DNA from: Halomonas binhaiensis
GTDB lineage: Bacteria > Pseudomonadota > Gammaproteobacteria > Pseudomonadales > Halomonadaceae
Reading direction: 5' to 3'
DNA: 64,000 nt
NCBI RefSeq assembly: GCF_008329985.2
Contig: NZ_CP038437.2
Location: forward strand, 2,542,001-2,606,000
The notes under the pieces were generated by a model, which was not told where the DNA came from, searched no databases, and was given only the letters and a program-made list of their open reading frames with translations. Positions 1-9,032 of this stretch are shown here, piece after piece (position 1 is the first letter of the stretch; each line of letters begins with the position of its first letter). Made by a program: the position numbers and the translations under genes.

Positions 1-600
1 CGAAGGCGCTGACTGCGTGGCCCTGGCCAGGAACTCGCCATAATCGATATCCCCTGCCGCAAGGCGCTTGCGCAACTCCCAGATGATAGTCCCGGACCCG
101 ACTCGCTCATTGCCACGCCAGCCATTGAGCATGGGGCCACCTGACAGCACGATGGCCGGAATATTGACCGTGGCAGCCGCCATCACGCAGGCCGGAGTGG
201 TCTTGTCGCAGCCAGTGGTCAGCACGACACCATCCAGAGGATAACCGTGCAGCACTTCCACCAGGCCCAGATACGCCAGATTGCGATCCAGTGCAGCCGT
301 CGGCCGGCGCACGTTCTCGTGAATCGGGTGCAGCGGAAATTCGAACGGCACACCACCGGCAGCGCGAATCCCGTCCTTCACCCGCTTGGCCAGCTCCAGA
401 TGATGGCGATTGCACGGTGTCAGGTCTGAACCGGACTGAGCGATGCCGATGATAGGCCGCCCCGAAGTCAGTTCCTCCAGAGTAATGCCCTGGTTCAAGT
501 AGCGCTCGATGCACAGTGCGGTGGTTCCGGGGTGGTCGGGGTTGTCGAACCACCAGCGTGAACGCAGGTTATCTGGCGTCATGCGTGGCCTGCTAGCCAT
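1..600 (-). CDS. xylD: D-xylonate dehydratase, IlvD/Edd family (N-terminal 200 residues; gene runs off the left edge)
   Basis: The reading frame stays open to base 1, so the C-terminal part is missing. Starting at the ATG ending at 600, it is preceded by AGGAG eight bases upstream. The visible part carries two of the iron-sulfur ligand motifs of the IlvD/Edd dehydratases: SDLTPCN and TGCDKTTPA. The N-terminal pattern ([11 protein letters not shown], then [13 protein letters not shown] and [17 protein letters not shown]) matches what I remember of Caulobacter XylD rather than branched-chain IlvD. The enzyme would dehydrate D-xylonate to 2-keto-3-deoxy-D-xylonate in the cytoplasm. It lies 23 bp downstream of the arabinonate dehydratase on the same strand, so the two are probably co-transcribed. 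The exact pentonate or hexonate specificity is inference. Confidence 0.8.
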   Translation of the reverse strand, partial: MASRPRMTPDNLRSRWWFDNPDHPGTTALCIERYLNQGITLEELTSGRPIIGIAQSGSDLTPCNRHHLELAKRVKDGIRAAGGVPFEFPLHPIHENVRRPTAALDRNLAYLGLVEVLHGYPLDGVVLTTGCDKTTPACVMAAATVNIPAIVLSGGPMLNGWRGNERVGSGTIIWELRKRLAAGDIDYGEFLARATQSAPS

Positions 601-623
601 GATATCGACTCCTGTGTCACGTT

Positions 624-2378
624 TCAGTGGGAATGGCGCGGCACTTCAGCGCCACGGCATCCCACCAGAAAATCAAAATCGCAGCCTTCATCGGCTTGCA
701 GTACATGCTCGATATACAACTGGCGGTATCCTCCGCTGGCGGCAATCTGACGCGACATGGCAGTGGCATCGCTCTCGGCCAAGCGTTGTGCCAACGCTTC
801 CTCGCTGACCTCCAGGTGCAAACGCCCCGCATAGGCATCCAGCTCGATCCAGTCGCCATTGCGTACCGCAGCCAATGGGCCTCCCGCAGCGGCTTCAGGG
901 GCGACATGCAATACCACCGTGCCATAGGCCGTACCACTCATGCGTGCATCGGAGATTCGCACCATGTCCGTCACGCCCTTGGCCAGCAGTTTCGCCGGTA
1001 ATCCCATATTGCCGACTTCCGCCATGCCGTGATAACCACGTGGACCACAGTGCTTCATGACCAGGATGCTGCTCTCGTCCACTTCCAGGTCAGGATCATT
1101 GATGCGCGCCTTGTAGTCATCAAAGTTCTCGAACACCACCGCCCGACCACGATGCTGCATCAACTCCGGGCTTGCGGCCGATGGCTTGAGTACCGCGCCC
1201 TTGGGCGCCAGGTTGCCGCGCAATACACAGATTCCACCATCGTCAACCAAGGGCTTGTCCAGCGGACGAACCACCTCTTCATCATAGAGAGGTGCATCCT
1301 TGACGTTGTCCCACAGCGATTGGCCATTCACCGTCAGCGCTTCCTTGTGCGGCAGCAGATCGGCTTCGCCAAGACGTCGCAGCACGGCAGGCAGGCCGCC
1401 GGCATAGTAGAACTCTTCCATGAGGAAGCGCCCGGACGGCTGCAGGTCAACCAATGTCGGCGTACCTCGCCCCACACGCGTCCAGTCATCCAGCTCAAGC
1501 TCTACACCCATTCGCCCTGCAATGGCCTTGAGGTGGATCACGGCATTGGTGGAACCACCAATCGCTGCGTTGGTACGTATGGCGTTCTCGAAAGCGTCCT
1601 TGGTCAGCACCTTCGACAACCTCAGGTCCTCGCGAACCATATCGACAATGCGGTTGCCCGACAGGTGGGCCAGCACATAACGCCGCGAGTCTACCGCGGG
1701 AATCGCCGCATTATGTGGTAGCGAAACCCCCAGAGACTCGGCCATGCACGCCATGGTGGACGCGGTACCCATGGTGTTGCAGGTACCAGCCGAGCGGGAC
1801 ATGCCTGCTTCGGCCGCCATGAAGTCATGCATGGATATCTTGCCCGCCTTGACCTCTTCCGACAGTTGCCACACGACGGTGCCGGAGCCGATATCCCGCC
1901 CCTGGTGCTTGCCGTTGAGCATGGGTCCGCCGGTTACCACGATGGCGGGAATATCACAGCTGGCCGCGCCCATCAGCAGCGCAGGCGTCGTCTTGTCACA
2001 CCCCGTCAGCAGCACGACACCATCAATCGGGTTGCCACGTATCGCTTCTTCCACGTCCATGCTTGCCAGATTGCGCGTGAACATCGCCGTAGGGCGCAAG
2101 TTGGACTCGCCATTGGAGAACACCGGGAATTCCACCGGATACCCTCCTGCCTCGAAGATGCCTTTCTTGACATGCTCGGCCAGCTTGCGGAAGTGGGCAT
2201 TGCAGGGCGTCAGCTCAGACCAGGTGTTGCAGATACCAATGATCGGCCGGCCGTCGAACTCATGATCAGGTATGCCCTGATTCTTCATCCAACTGCGGTA
2301 CATGAAGCCATTCTTGTCGGCACTACCGAACCACTGGCTGCTGCGAAGTGGACGCTTGGGCGAGGAAGGCTTGCTCAT
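624..2378 (-). CDS. araC: L-arabinonate dehydratase (IlvD/Edd family)
   Basis: A 584-residue protein that dehydrates L-arabinonate to 2-keto-3-deoxy-L-arabinonate, the third step of non-phosphorylative arabinose breakdown. Candidate cluster cysteines fall at 59 (TPCN), 127 (TGCDK) and 200 (AGTCNTMG), the same numbers I recall for the structurally known Rhizobium arabinonate dehydratase. Lys129 would be the carbamylated lysine, and the catalytic serine lies in SDARMSGT near 481. The start at 2378 is chosen because AGGAG stands about nine bases upstream; an in-frame upstream extension has no such site. It is divergent from a TRAP binding protein gene across a 169-bp promoter region holding a 13-bp palindrome. 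The symbol follows the sugar-acid pathway nomenclature, not the E. coli AraC regulator. Confidence 0.88.
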   Translation of the reverse strand: MSKPSSPKRPLRSSQWFGSADKNGFMYRSWMKNQGIPDHEFDGRPIIGICNTWSELTPCNAHFRKLAEHVKKGIFEAGGYPVEFPVFSNGESNLRPTAMFTRNLASMDVEEAIRGNPIDGVVLLTGCDKTTPALLMGAASCDIPAIVVTGGPMLNGKHQGRDIGSGTVVWQLSEEVKAGKISMHDFMAAEAGMSRSAGTCNTMGTASTMACMAESLGVSLPHNAAIPAVDSRRYVLAHLSGNRIVDMVREDLRLSKVLTKDAFENAIRTNAAIGGSTNAVIHLKAIAGRMGVELELDDWTRVGRGTPTLVDLQPSGRFLMEEFYYAGGLPAVLRRLGEADLLPHKEALTVNGQSLWDNVKDAPLYDEEVVRPLDKPLVDDGGICVLRGNLAPKGAVLKPSAASPELMQHRGRAVVFENFDDYKARINDPDLEVDESSILVMKHCGPRGYHGMAEVGNMGLPAKLLAKGVTDMVRISDARMSGTAYGTVVLHVAPEAAAGGPLAAVRNGDWIELDAYAGRLHLEVSEEALAQRLAESDATAMSRQIAASGGYRQLYIEHVLQADEGCDFDFLVGCRGAEVPRHSH

Positions 2379-2452
2379 GAAAGTCGCTCCTGAGATGTGA
2401 TTACCGGAAACGTTACGTTGCTGAGCCACTTAAGTACATACATACAAAAGTA

Positions 2453-2465
2453 TATGTTGAACATA
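2453..2465. promoter_or_regulatory. 13-bp palindromic operator candidate TATGTTGAACATA (copy 1)
   Basis: TATGTT-G-AACATA is a perfect inverted repeat around one G. It lies between the arabinonate dehydratase and the divergent TRAP binding protein gene. The identical 13-mer recurs at 6199-6211 upstream of the keto-deoxypentonate dehydratase, so it is a good candidate site for the regulator of the pentose cluster. That regulator is not identified in the window. Confidence 0.65.
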
Positions 2466-2547
2466 CGCTCATCATGAGCAACATTTCATGGCACGTCATT
2501 CTCAAACAACCCCACAACAACAACCAAGCCTGCAAGGGAGACACGCC

Positions 2548-3576
2548 ATGTCACGCCTTATCCGACACCCAGGCCCTGTCCTGATGTTCTGCGCTTCCGC
2601 CTTATTCGCCAGCGTGAACGCTCAGGCTGCCGAATACGACTGGAAGTTTCAGGCGTCAGAAACTGCCGGGGAACCGAGTTTCAAGATCAAGCAGGAATGG
2701 GCCCAGCGCATTGAAACCATGAGTGGAGGCCGTATCAGTATCGAGGTCTTGCCGATCAACAGCGTAGTAGGCCCTACTGAAACACTGCAGGCCGTCAGTG
2801 CCGGCATTCTCCAGGGACACATGACCGACCCCAGCTACTTCTCGGGTCAGGATCCCGCCTTTGGCATGCTGGGCAACCTGGTAGGTGCCTGGAACAATCC
2901 CTACGATTTCCTGGAATTCATGAAAGATGGGGGTGGAGAAGACCTCTATAACGAGCTGGTGGCGCCTTATGGCACTCATCTGATCGCTGCCGCCACCTTT
3001 CCGCTCGAATCCATTCCCTCCACTGTCGCCATCGAAAGCCTGGAAGACTTCAAAGGCCTCAAGATACGAGCGCCTCAGGGCATGGTGTACAACATCTTCG
3101 AACGTATCGGGGCGACTCCCGTCAACCTTCCGGGCTCCGAGGTCTATACCGGGCTTGAGAAGGGCGTGATCGATGCGGCGGATTCCACGGTACTGTCCAA
3201 CAACGATGCCATGGGCCTGCATGCTTTCGCGCCCTACCCGCTGTATCCCGGCTTCCACTCCATGCCGATGATCGCCATTTCGCTCAACAAGGAGATATGG
3301 GACGGGCTGCCCGAAGACCTTCAGGATCTTCTGAAGACCTCTTTCGATGCCATGTCCTATGACCTGATCGCCCGACTCAAGGCTCAGGATCTGGAAGCCC
3401 TGGCCAAGCTGAAAGAGGATCCGGATGTGCACCCGATCGACCTTTCCGCTGAAGACCGCCTGGCCTTCCGCCAAGCGGCAGAGCAGGAATGGAAGGAATG
3501 GGCCGATGACAATGACATGACCCAGAAAATCTACACTGCCGCCACCGACTTCCTGCGCTTGCGAGGGCAGCTTTAA
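2548..3576 (+). CDS. TRAP transporter solute-binding protein, DctP family, without its own membrane subunits
   Basis: A 342-residue exported protein with a signal peptide (positively charged start, hydrophobic stretch to about residue 24, cleavage after AQA). DctP-family hallmarks include a DFKGLKIRAP segment near the middle and the GLEKGVIDAAD motif. The start at 2548 has AAGGGAG seven bases upstream; the longer in-frame version lacks a site. It would bind an organic or sugar acid in the periplasm and hand it to a DctQM permease. None is next to it: the following gene is a GPH symporter. The two DctQM pairs in the window (12.7-14.5 kb and 25.5-27.5 kb) each have their own DctP. The ligand is probably a pentonate by context. 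Confidence 0.8.
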   Translation: MSRLIRHPGPVLMFCASALFASVNAQAAEYDWKFQASETAGEPSFKIKQEWAQRIETMSGGRISIEVLPINSVVGPTETLQAVSAGILQGHMTDPSYFSGQDPAFGMLGNLVGAWNNPYDFLEFMKDGGGEDLYNELVAPYGTHLIAAATFPLESIPSTVAIESLEDFKGLKIRAPQGMVYNIFERIGATPVNLPGSEVYTGLEKGVIDAADSTVLSNNDAMGLHAFAPYPLYPGFHSMPMIAISLNKEIWDGLPEDLQDLLKTSFDAMSYDLIARLKAQDLEALAKLKEDPDVHPIDLSAEDRLAFRQAAEQEWKEWADDNDMTQKIYTAATDFLRLRGQL

Positions 3577-3608
3577 CGCCATGCGGTTTTATTGAACATC
3601 TACTGGGT

Positions 3609-3650
3609 TATCCGCAAAGGACCATCCGCAAAGGACTATCCGCAACGAGG
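3609..3650 (+). repeat. 3 x 14-bp tandem array upstream of the GPH symporter
   Basis: Three consecutive 14-bp units start at 3609, 3623 and 3637, with consensus TATCCGCAAAGGAC. Each carries an AAGGA or GAGGA purine block. The array ends 55 bp before the symporter start codon. Confidence 0.8.
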
Positions 3651-3705
3651 ACCGGCCGGCTTCGACATTGGAGAAGCCGGTTTCTGCCCATAGCAAGGAG
3701 CTCCC

Positions 3706-5106
3706 ATGGCAACGCCACGCATGACATATCTGGAGAAGATAGGGTTCGGCAGTGGCGATATGGCGATCAATGTCGTCATATCCTCCATGTTTCTGATCAT
3801 CTCCTATTTCTATACGGATATTTTTGGCCTCAAGCCAAGCCACATGGGCATTCTGTTCCTGGTAGCCCGGCTGGTAGATGCGGTCACAGACCCTTTGATG
3901 GGCATGATCACCGATCGCATCAACACTCCTAAAGGCCGTTATCGTCCCTATTTCCTGATTTTTGCCGTGCCATTTGGCATTTCTGTTCTGCTGCTCTTCA
4001 CTACCCCTGACTGGGACTACAATGCCAAGCTGGTCTGGGCCTATGCGACCTATCTACTTGTCACGCTGCTCTTTACTGCTGTCACCATTCCATACATCTC
4101 CTTGATCGGTGCGCTTACCGACAACCCGAAGGACAAACTCTCAGCCAATGGCTACCGTCTGTTCTTTGCCAAGATTGCCGCCTTTCTGGTCACCATCATT
4201 GTCCCGGAACTGGCCGCCTCCTTTGGCGCGGACCACCTGAGGCTCGGTTATCAAGTCGCCATGGGGCTGATGGGGGCGCTGGCAGCACTGCTATTGCTGT
4301 TCTGCTATGCCACGACCAGAGAACGGGTACACCACCGAATCGACAAGAAACCCTTCAAGCAACAATTGGCCATTCTGCGCAAGAATGACCAATGGCTGCT
4401 GCTGTGTGGCGTCTGTTTTACCGGCACCATGGGCTATGTCATGCGCAGCAGTGTCGCGGCCTACTATGCAAAATATTATCTGGGGGCTTCCCCCTCCATG
4501 CTCTCCGCCTTTCTCAGCACTGGTGTAATCGCCGCCATCCTGGCCATGGTCGCATCCACCTGGATCACCAAATTCTATTGCAAGATCAAGCTGTTCCGTT
4601 GGACCCAAGTTCTAGTAGGAGTGCTCAGTGCCTTGATGTTCGTGCTGGTCAACCCCGGTGACATTGTCCTGGCTTTCATTTTCTACTTTCTGATTTCTTT
4701 TGTTGTCGACTTGCATGCACCGGTGTTCTGGTCGGCGATTGCCGAGTCCGTCGACTATGGCGAAGCCAAGACAGGACAACGTGTCTCTGGGCTGGCCTTT
4801 GGCGGAATTTCCTTCTTCCAGAAAGCCGGCATGGGGGTCTCAGGCTTCCTGGTGGGCATGCTGCTGGGCTTCTTCGATTATCAGCCCAACATCGACCAGA
4901 GTAGTTTCACCCTTACAGGTATCGCCCTGATGCTGTGCATTCTTCCTGGAGTCTTTCACACCCTGATGGGACTGCTGATGTTCCCCTATCGCATCACGGA
5001 CGATTACTACCAGAGTCTGATCGCAGGGAAATCCGCGTTGAATGAAAGCCAGTGGACAGACGACAGTCTCGGCAAGCCAACCTCTCCACACAACACTTCG
5101 ACCTGA
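3706..5106 (+). CDS. GPH-family (MelB/XynP-type) sugar:cation symporter
   Basis: A 466-residue integral inner-membrane protein with about twelve hydrophobic segments. The N-terminal GFGSGDMAINV and the DAVTDPLMGMITDR loop after helix 2 carry the acidic cation-binding pattern of the glycoside-pentoside-hexuronide family. The start ATG has AAGGAG about seven bases before it. It sits 32 bp ahead of a cytoplasmic GH43 glycosidase, a common pairing in which the symporter imports a short arabinoside or xyloside that the glycosidase cuts inside the cell. The imported sugar cannot be read from sequence alone; an arabino-oligosaccharide is the likeliest given the flanking arabinonate genes. Confidence 0.85.
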   Translation: MATPRMTYLEKIGFGSGDMAINVVISSMFLIISYFYTDIFGLKPSHMGILFLVARLVDAVTDPLMGMITDRINTPKGRYRPYFLIFAVPFGISVLLLFTTPDWDYNAKLVWAYATYLLVTLLFTAVTIPYISLIGALTDNPKDKLSANGYRLFFAKIAAFLVTIIVPELAASFGADHLRLGYQVAMGLMGALAALLLLFCYATTRERVHHRIDKKPFKQQLAILRKNDQWLLLCGVCFTGTMGYVMRSSVAAYYAKYYLGASPSMLSAFLSTGVIAAILAMVASTWITKFYCKIKLFRWTQVLVGVLSALMFVLVNPGDIVLAFIFYFLISFVVDLHAPVFWSAIAESVDYGEAKTGQRVSGLAFGGISFFQKAGMGVSGFLVGMLLGFFDYQPNIDQSSFTLTGIALMLCILPGVFHTLMGLLMFPYRITDDYYQSLIAGKSALNESQWTDDSLGKPTSPHNTST

Positions 5107-5138
5107 ACAACTCGATCGCCTTGTCAAGGAAGTGAAAC

Positions 5139-6110
5139 ATGCCTCACCCTCCTCAACCTCTGATAGAACAACGTGCCGATCCCTGGATCATCAAGCATCA
5201 GGGCCGATACTACTTCATCGCCTCAGTCCCGACGTACGACCGGCTGGAAATCCGCACCGCGGATAGCATTACCGAGCTGGCATCCGCCCCGGCGATCACT
5301 GTCTGGTCAAAGCCCGCTCAAGGGCCTCTCAGTGAACTGATCTGGGCTCCCGAGCTGCATCACCATGACGGAGAGTGGTTCATCTATTTTGCCGCCGCTC
5401 CATCGCGGGATATTGTCAATGGACTCTTTCAGCACCGCATGTACTGCATCTCGACCAAGGCAGATGATCCGTGCAAGGGTCCCTGGAGTGAGCCCCGTCG
5501 CATAGAAACGCCACTGGACAGCTTCAGTCTCGATGCGACCACCTTCCGCCATGCTGACCAGTTGTACTACCTCTGGGCCCAGAAAGACCCGAAGGTTCCA
5601 GGCAACTCCAACCTGTACCTCTCTGCCATGGCATCACCAGACAGGCTGAGTGGCGAACCGGTATGTCTCAGCATGCCGGAATACGAATGGGAAAAACGAG
5701 GCTTCCTGGTCAACGAGGGACCCGCCGTCATCACCCACGGCCAGCGCATCTTCATTACCTACTCTGCCAGCGCCACAGATGAAAACTACTGCATGGGACT
5801 GTTATGGGCGGATATCGGCAGCAACCTTCTCGATCCTCGCAGCTGGCAAAAGTCTGCGACGCCTGTCCTGCAAAGCGATATGCCCCATCATGTTTTCGGT
5901 CCAGGACACAACAGCTTTACCGTGGATGAATCAGGCTCCACGGACCTGCTGGTCTACCACGCTCGCACTTATACCCAAATCCTGGGAGACCCATTGTGGG
6001 ATCCCAATCGACACACCTACGTCAAGCCTATTCGTTGGGATGACAGAGGGTTTCCTGATTTCGGCCATGCAGGAAGCGACACCCTGTTGCCACGTCAGAC
6101 ACCACAGTGA
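5139..6110 (+). CDS. Glycoside hydrolase family 43, probable cytoplasmic alpha-L-arabinofuranosidase
   Basis: A 323-residue protein with no signal peptide, so it acts in the cytoplasm. The GH43 five-bladed propeller catalytic triad is visible: the base Asp14 in RADPWII, the pKa-modulating Asp132 in SLDATTF and the acid Glu193 in NEGPAVI. The HHVFGPGHNSF segment near the end is typical for exo-acting arabinofuranosidases of this family. It follows the symporter by 32 bp with GGAAG before the ATG. By context it releases L-arabinose from imported arabinosides for the oxidative pathway. A beta-xylosidase role is an alternative, since GH43 mixes both activities. Confidence 0.82.
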   Translation: MPHPPQPLIEQRADPWIIKHQGRYYFIASVPTYDRLEIRTADSITELASAPAITVWSKPAQGPLSELIWAPELHHHDGEWFIYFAAAPSRDIVNGLFQHRMYCISTKADDPCKGPWSEPRRIETPLDSFSLDATTFRHADQLYYLWAQKDPKVPGNSNLYLSAMASPDRLSGEPVCLSMPEYEWEKRGFLVNEGPAVITHGQRIFITYSASATDENYCMGLLWADIGSNLLDPRSWQKSATPVLQSDMPHHVFGPGHNSFTVDESGSTDLLVYHARTYTQILGDPLWDPNRHTYVKPIRWDDRGFPDFGHAGSDTLLPRQTPQ

Positions 6111-6177
6111 AAGTGCCAATGAGGTTTGAAACCGAGATTTGGTACTGCCACAGAAATCTTTCTCCCACAGCGTACTT

Positions 6178-6211
6178 GTATGAGCATCATACCAAAGATA
6201 TGTTGAACATA
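6178..6211. promoter_or_regulatory. Regulatory region upstream of the keto-deoxypentonate dehydratase: two palindromes
   Basis: Two inverted repeats stand side by side. GTATGA-GCA-TCATAC is at 6178-6192. TATGTT-G-AACATA is at 6199-6211 and is identical to the 13-mer at 2453-2465. The first resembles 28650-28664 (GTATACGTGTCATAC) upstream of a TRAP operon and has the look of a GntR/FadR-type site. Both lie 45-80 bp before the start codon at 6257, which fits operator positions. Confidence 0.55.
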
Positions 6212-6256
6212 TTCCCGAGTCGTTCAACATCAACTCGATGATCAAGGAATCCTTCC

Positions 6257-7243
6257 ATGCGATTGATCCAATGCCTGTATCAGGAAAAGCCGCGTGCGGC
6301 CCTGGTCGAAGATGACAACGTACGGCTCACCGACAGCGACACCTATGGTCTTGCGCAAAGAGCGCTGGAACGCGGTCTTTCACTGGCTGAAACAGTAGCA
6401 GCCAGCCTGGGTGACCAATACTTGAGCTATGACGAACTGATCGAATCACGTCTGCTGCTGCCACCCCTGACCCATCCGGACCCGGCTCACTGTCTGGTAA
6501 CCGGCACAGGGCTGACCCACCTGGGCAGCGCGGATACTCGCTCGGCCATGCATGCCAAGACGCAGACCGACGAATCTCAGATGACCGATTCCATGCGCAT
6601 GTTCAAGCTAGGTGTCGAAGGCGGCAAGCCCGCCGCAGGCCGCATCGGCGCCCAGCCGGAATGGTTCTACAAGGGCGATGGCAGCTGTGTGGTTGCTCCC
6701 GAGGCGCCCCTGCCCTCACCCTCTTTCGCCCAGGATGCCGGAGAAGAACCCGAGCTGGCCGGGCTCTATATCATTGACCACCAAGGGCAACCCCGGCGGC
6801 TCGGTTTCGCCATCGGCAATGAGTTTTCCGACCACGTGACGGAGCGCTTCAATTATCTCTGGCTCGCCCACTCCAAACTGCGCGCCTGCAGCTTTGGTCC
6901 TGAACTGCTGATTGGTGAACTACCTGCTCACCTGGAAGGTACCAGTCGCATCACTCGCCATGGCGAGACGCTCTGGAACAAGACCTTTCTCACTGGCGAA
7001 GACAATATGGCCCATAGCCTGGCCAACCTTGAGCACCACCATTTCAAGTATCCCGGTTTTCGTCGTCCAGGAGATGTTCACGTGCACTTTTTCGGCACAG
7101 CCACGTTGAGTTTTGCCGATGACATCAAGGTCCAGCCTGGCGATCGTTTCGAGATTGAGCTTGCAGCGTTCGGTCGGCCACTGCGCAACCCGCTTGCAGC
7201 TTCTGATCAAGACGAGGGCTTGCTCAGCATTAGCGCACTATAG
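6257..7243 (+). CDS. 2-keto-3-deoxy-L-arabinonate dehydratase, FAH superfamily (AraD1/GguC type)
   Basis: A 328-residue fumarylacetoacetate-hydrolase-superfamily protein resembling GguC/AraD1: [17 protein letters not shown] in the N-terminal third, [15 protein letters not shown] in the middle and [16 protein letters not shown] near the C-terminus. The expected reaction is dehydration of 2-keto-3-deoxy-L-arabinonate to 2-oxoglutarate semialdehyde. The next gene encodes the dehydrogenase that consumes that semialdehyde, which supports the call. The start ATG at 6257 has AAGGA upstream. The gene begins its own transcript after the 146-bp spacer with two palindromes. No L-arabinose dehydrogenase or arabinonolactonase is in the window, so the upstream steps must be encoded elsewhere. 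Confidence 0.78.
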   Translation: MRLIQCLYQEKPRAALVEDDNVRLTDSDTYGLAQRALERGLSLAETVAASLGDQYLSYDELIESRLLLPPLTHPDPAHCLVTGTGLTHLGSADTRSAMHAKTQTDESQMTDSMRMFKLGVEGGKPAAGRIGAQPEWFYKGDGSCVVAPEAPLPSPSFAQDAGEEPELAGLYIIDHQGQPRRLGFAIGNEFSDHVTERFNYLWLAHSKLRACSFGPELLIGELPAHLEGTSRITRHGETLWNKTFLTGEDNMAHSLANLEHHHFKYPGFRRPGDVHVHFFGTATLSFADDIKVQPGDRFEIELAAFGRPLRNPLAASDQDEGLLSISAL

Positions 7244-7260
7244 TTTTTCGTTACCTATTC

Positions 7261-7288
7261 CTTGGCCACTTTTGCTTGGCCACTTTCA
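7261..7288 (+). repeat. 2 x 14-bp direct repeat in the leader of the semialdehyde dehydrogenase
   Basis: CTTGGCCACTTTTG at 7261 is followed directly by CTTGGCCACTTTCA at 7275. The second copy runs into the AGGAG ribosome-binding site at 7296-7300. Confidence 0.65.
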
Positions 7289-7305
7289 TTTCGACAGGAG
7301 ACAGC

Positions 7306-8883
7306 ATGAACCTTGAAGGCAAGCAGTTGATCGGTGCCCAGGCCGTCTTGGCACAGGGCCAGCCCATCCACGGCATCAACCCGGCCACTGGTGAGACGTT
7401 GGAGCCGGGCTACCCCGGTGGCGGCCAGGCCGAGGTCGAGCGTGCCTGCGAACTGGCCTGGCAGGCCTTCGATGCCTATCGCGAAACCGGACCCGAGCAG
7501 CGCGCCTCTTTTCTGGAAACCATTGCCGATGAAATCGAGGCCATTGGCGATGACCTGATCGTGCGTGCCATGGCCGAGTCCGGCCTGCCGCGCGCGCGCC
7601 TGGAAGGCGAACGTGGCCGGACCTGTGGCCAGTTGCGCCTGTTTGCCCAGGTGGTGCGTGCTGGCGAATGGCTGGATGTGCGTATCGACCCGGCACTGCC
7701 TGAGCGTCAGCCACTGCCGCGTGTCGACCTGCGCCAGCGTCATATCGCTCTGGGGCCGGTGGTCGTGTTCGGGGCCAGCAACTTTCCGCTGGCCTTCTCG
7801 GTGGCCGGTGGCGATACCGCCTCGGCACTGGCGGCCGGCTGCCCGGTGGTGGTCAAGGCCCACTCCGCGCACCCCGGCACCTCCGAATTGGTCGGTCGGG
7901 CCATTCAAGCCGCGGTGGCCAAGCGCGACCTGCCCGAAGGCGTGTTCTCGCTGCTGTATGGATCTGGTCGTGAAGTGGGCCAGGCCCTGGTCGCCGATCC
8001 GCGCATCAAGGCGGTGGGCTTCACCGGCTCCCGCGCCGGCGGCACCGCGCTGATGAAGACCGCCCAGTCTCGCCCGGAGCCGATTCCGGTCTACGCCGAG
8101 ATGAGTTCCATCAACCCGGTGCTGCTGATGCCGGAAGCGCTCAAGGCGCGTGGCGCAGAACTGGGCCAAGGCTTCGTTGCCTCCCTGACCATGGGGGCGG
8201 GGCAGTTCTGCACCAACCCCGGCCTGGTCATCGCCATCAAGGGGCCGGACCTGGATGCCTTCCTCGATGCCGCCGCCGAAGCCGTGCGTGGCGCTGCCGC
8301 CCAGACCATGCTGACACCGGGCATTCACGATGCCTACCAGAGCGGTGTGGCAGGACTGGCAGCCAGCGACAAGGCCAATGAGGTGGCACGCGGCCAGCAA
8401 GGCTCGGGTCCTAATCAGTGCCAGGCTGGCCTGTTCGTCGCCGAGGCTCAGGACTTCCTGGCCGACGAGGCGCTGCAAGCCGAGGTGTTTGGTTCGACCT
8501 CGCTGGTTGTGGCATGCGCCAACCTCGATGACATGCAGCAGGTCGCCGAGCACCTGGAAGGTCAGCTCACCGCTACCCTGCAGATGGACGATGGCGACAT
8601 CGATGCCGCGCGCCGCCTGCTGCCGACCCTGGAACGGCGTGCCGGGCGAGTGATGGTCAATGGCTGGCCCACTGGCGTGGAAGTGTGTCATGCCATGGTG
8701 CATGGCGGTCCGTATCCGGCGACTTCCGATGCCCGCACCACCTCTGTGGGCAGCGCGGCCATCTATCGCTTCCTGCGCCCGGTGTGCTACCAGAACCTGC
8801 CCCAGGCGTTGTTGCCCGAGGCTTTGCGTGATGGCAACCCGCAAGGTGTCAGCCGTCTGGTCGATGGCAAGCGCGAAGGCTGA
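7306..8883 (+). CDS. 2-oxoglutarate semialdehyde (2,5-dioxovalerate) dehydrogenase
   Basis: A 525-residue aldehyde dehydrogenase superfamily enzyme. It has the NAD(P)-binding [11 protein letters not shown] and FTGSRAGG segments, the general-base region YAEMSSINP and the catalytic cysteine in [10 protein letters not shown]. The length and Ser-rich AEMSS motif fit the ketoglutarate-semialdehyde dehydrogenase branch that completes Weimberg-type pentose or sugar-acid oxidation to 2-oxoglutarate. The start at 7306 has AGGAG six bases upstream, 62 bp after the dehydratase gene, so the two probably form an operon. By eye the gene is more GC-rich than its neighbours, with long antisense open frames as a consequence. 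This suggests a different history or stronger codon selection. Confidence 0.88.
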   Translation: MNLEGKQLIGAQAVLAQGQPIHGINPATGETLEPGYPGGGQAEVERACELAWQAFDAYRETGPEQRASFLETIADEIEAIGDDLIVRAMAESGLPRARLEGERGRTCGQLRLFAQVVRAGEWLDVRIDPALPERQPLPRVDLRQRHIALGPVVVFGASNFPLAFSVAGGDTASALAAGCPVVVKAHSAHPGTSELVGRAIQAAVAKRDLPEGVFSLLYGSGREVGQALVADPRIKAVGFTGSRAGGTALMKTAQSRPEPIPVYAEMSSINPVLLMPEALKARGAELGQGFVASLTMGAGQFCTNPGLVIAIKGPDLDAFLDAAAEAVRGAAAQTMLTPGIHDAYQSGVAGLAASDKANEVARGQQGSGPNQCQAGLFVAEAQDFLADEALQAEVFGSTSLVVACANLDDMQQVAEHLEGQLTATLQMDDGDIDAARRLLPTLERRAGRVMVNGWPTGVEVCHAMVHGGPYPATSDARTTSVGSAAIYRFLRPVCYQNLPQALLPEALRDGNPQGVSRLVDGKREG

Positions 8884-8895
8884 TCATAGTTGGCG

Positions 8896-8984
8896 AAACT
8901 AGATCTGGAAAACTGGGCCTGGAAAACCGGGCCCAGGACGCCGGACCTTGGAAACCGGACCTTGGAAACCGGACCTTGAAAACT
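8896..8984. repeat. Tandem repeats of about 14-16 bp between convergent genes
   Basis: The 149-bp spacer between the dehydrogenase and the convergent LysR gene has two related CTGGAAAAC-GGGC units around 8905-8934. Three near-identical CCGGACCTTGGAAA units follow from 8941. No clear hairpin followed by a T run was seen, so termination here is not evident. Confidence 0.6.
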
Positions 8985-9032
8985 GAGCATGTGATGATGG
9001 ACATACCAGCGAATATCGCAGGTATGTCTTCT

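Noticed and set aside
7255..8844. 529-codon open frame antisense to the semialdehyde dehydrogenase
   Set aside because: It mirrors a GC-rich, strongly biased gene with clear catalytic motifs. Its translation is His/Gly/Arg-rich with no domain and no ribosome-binding site.
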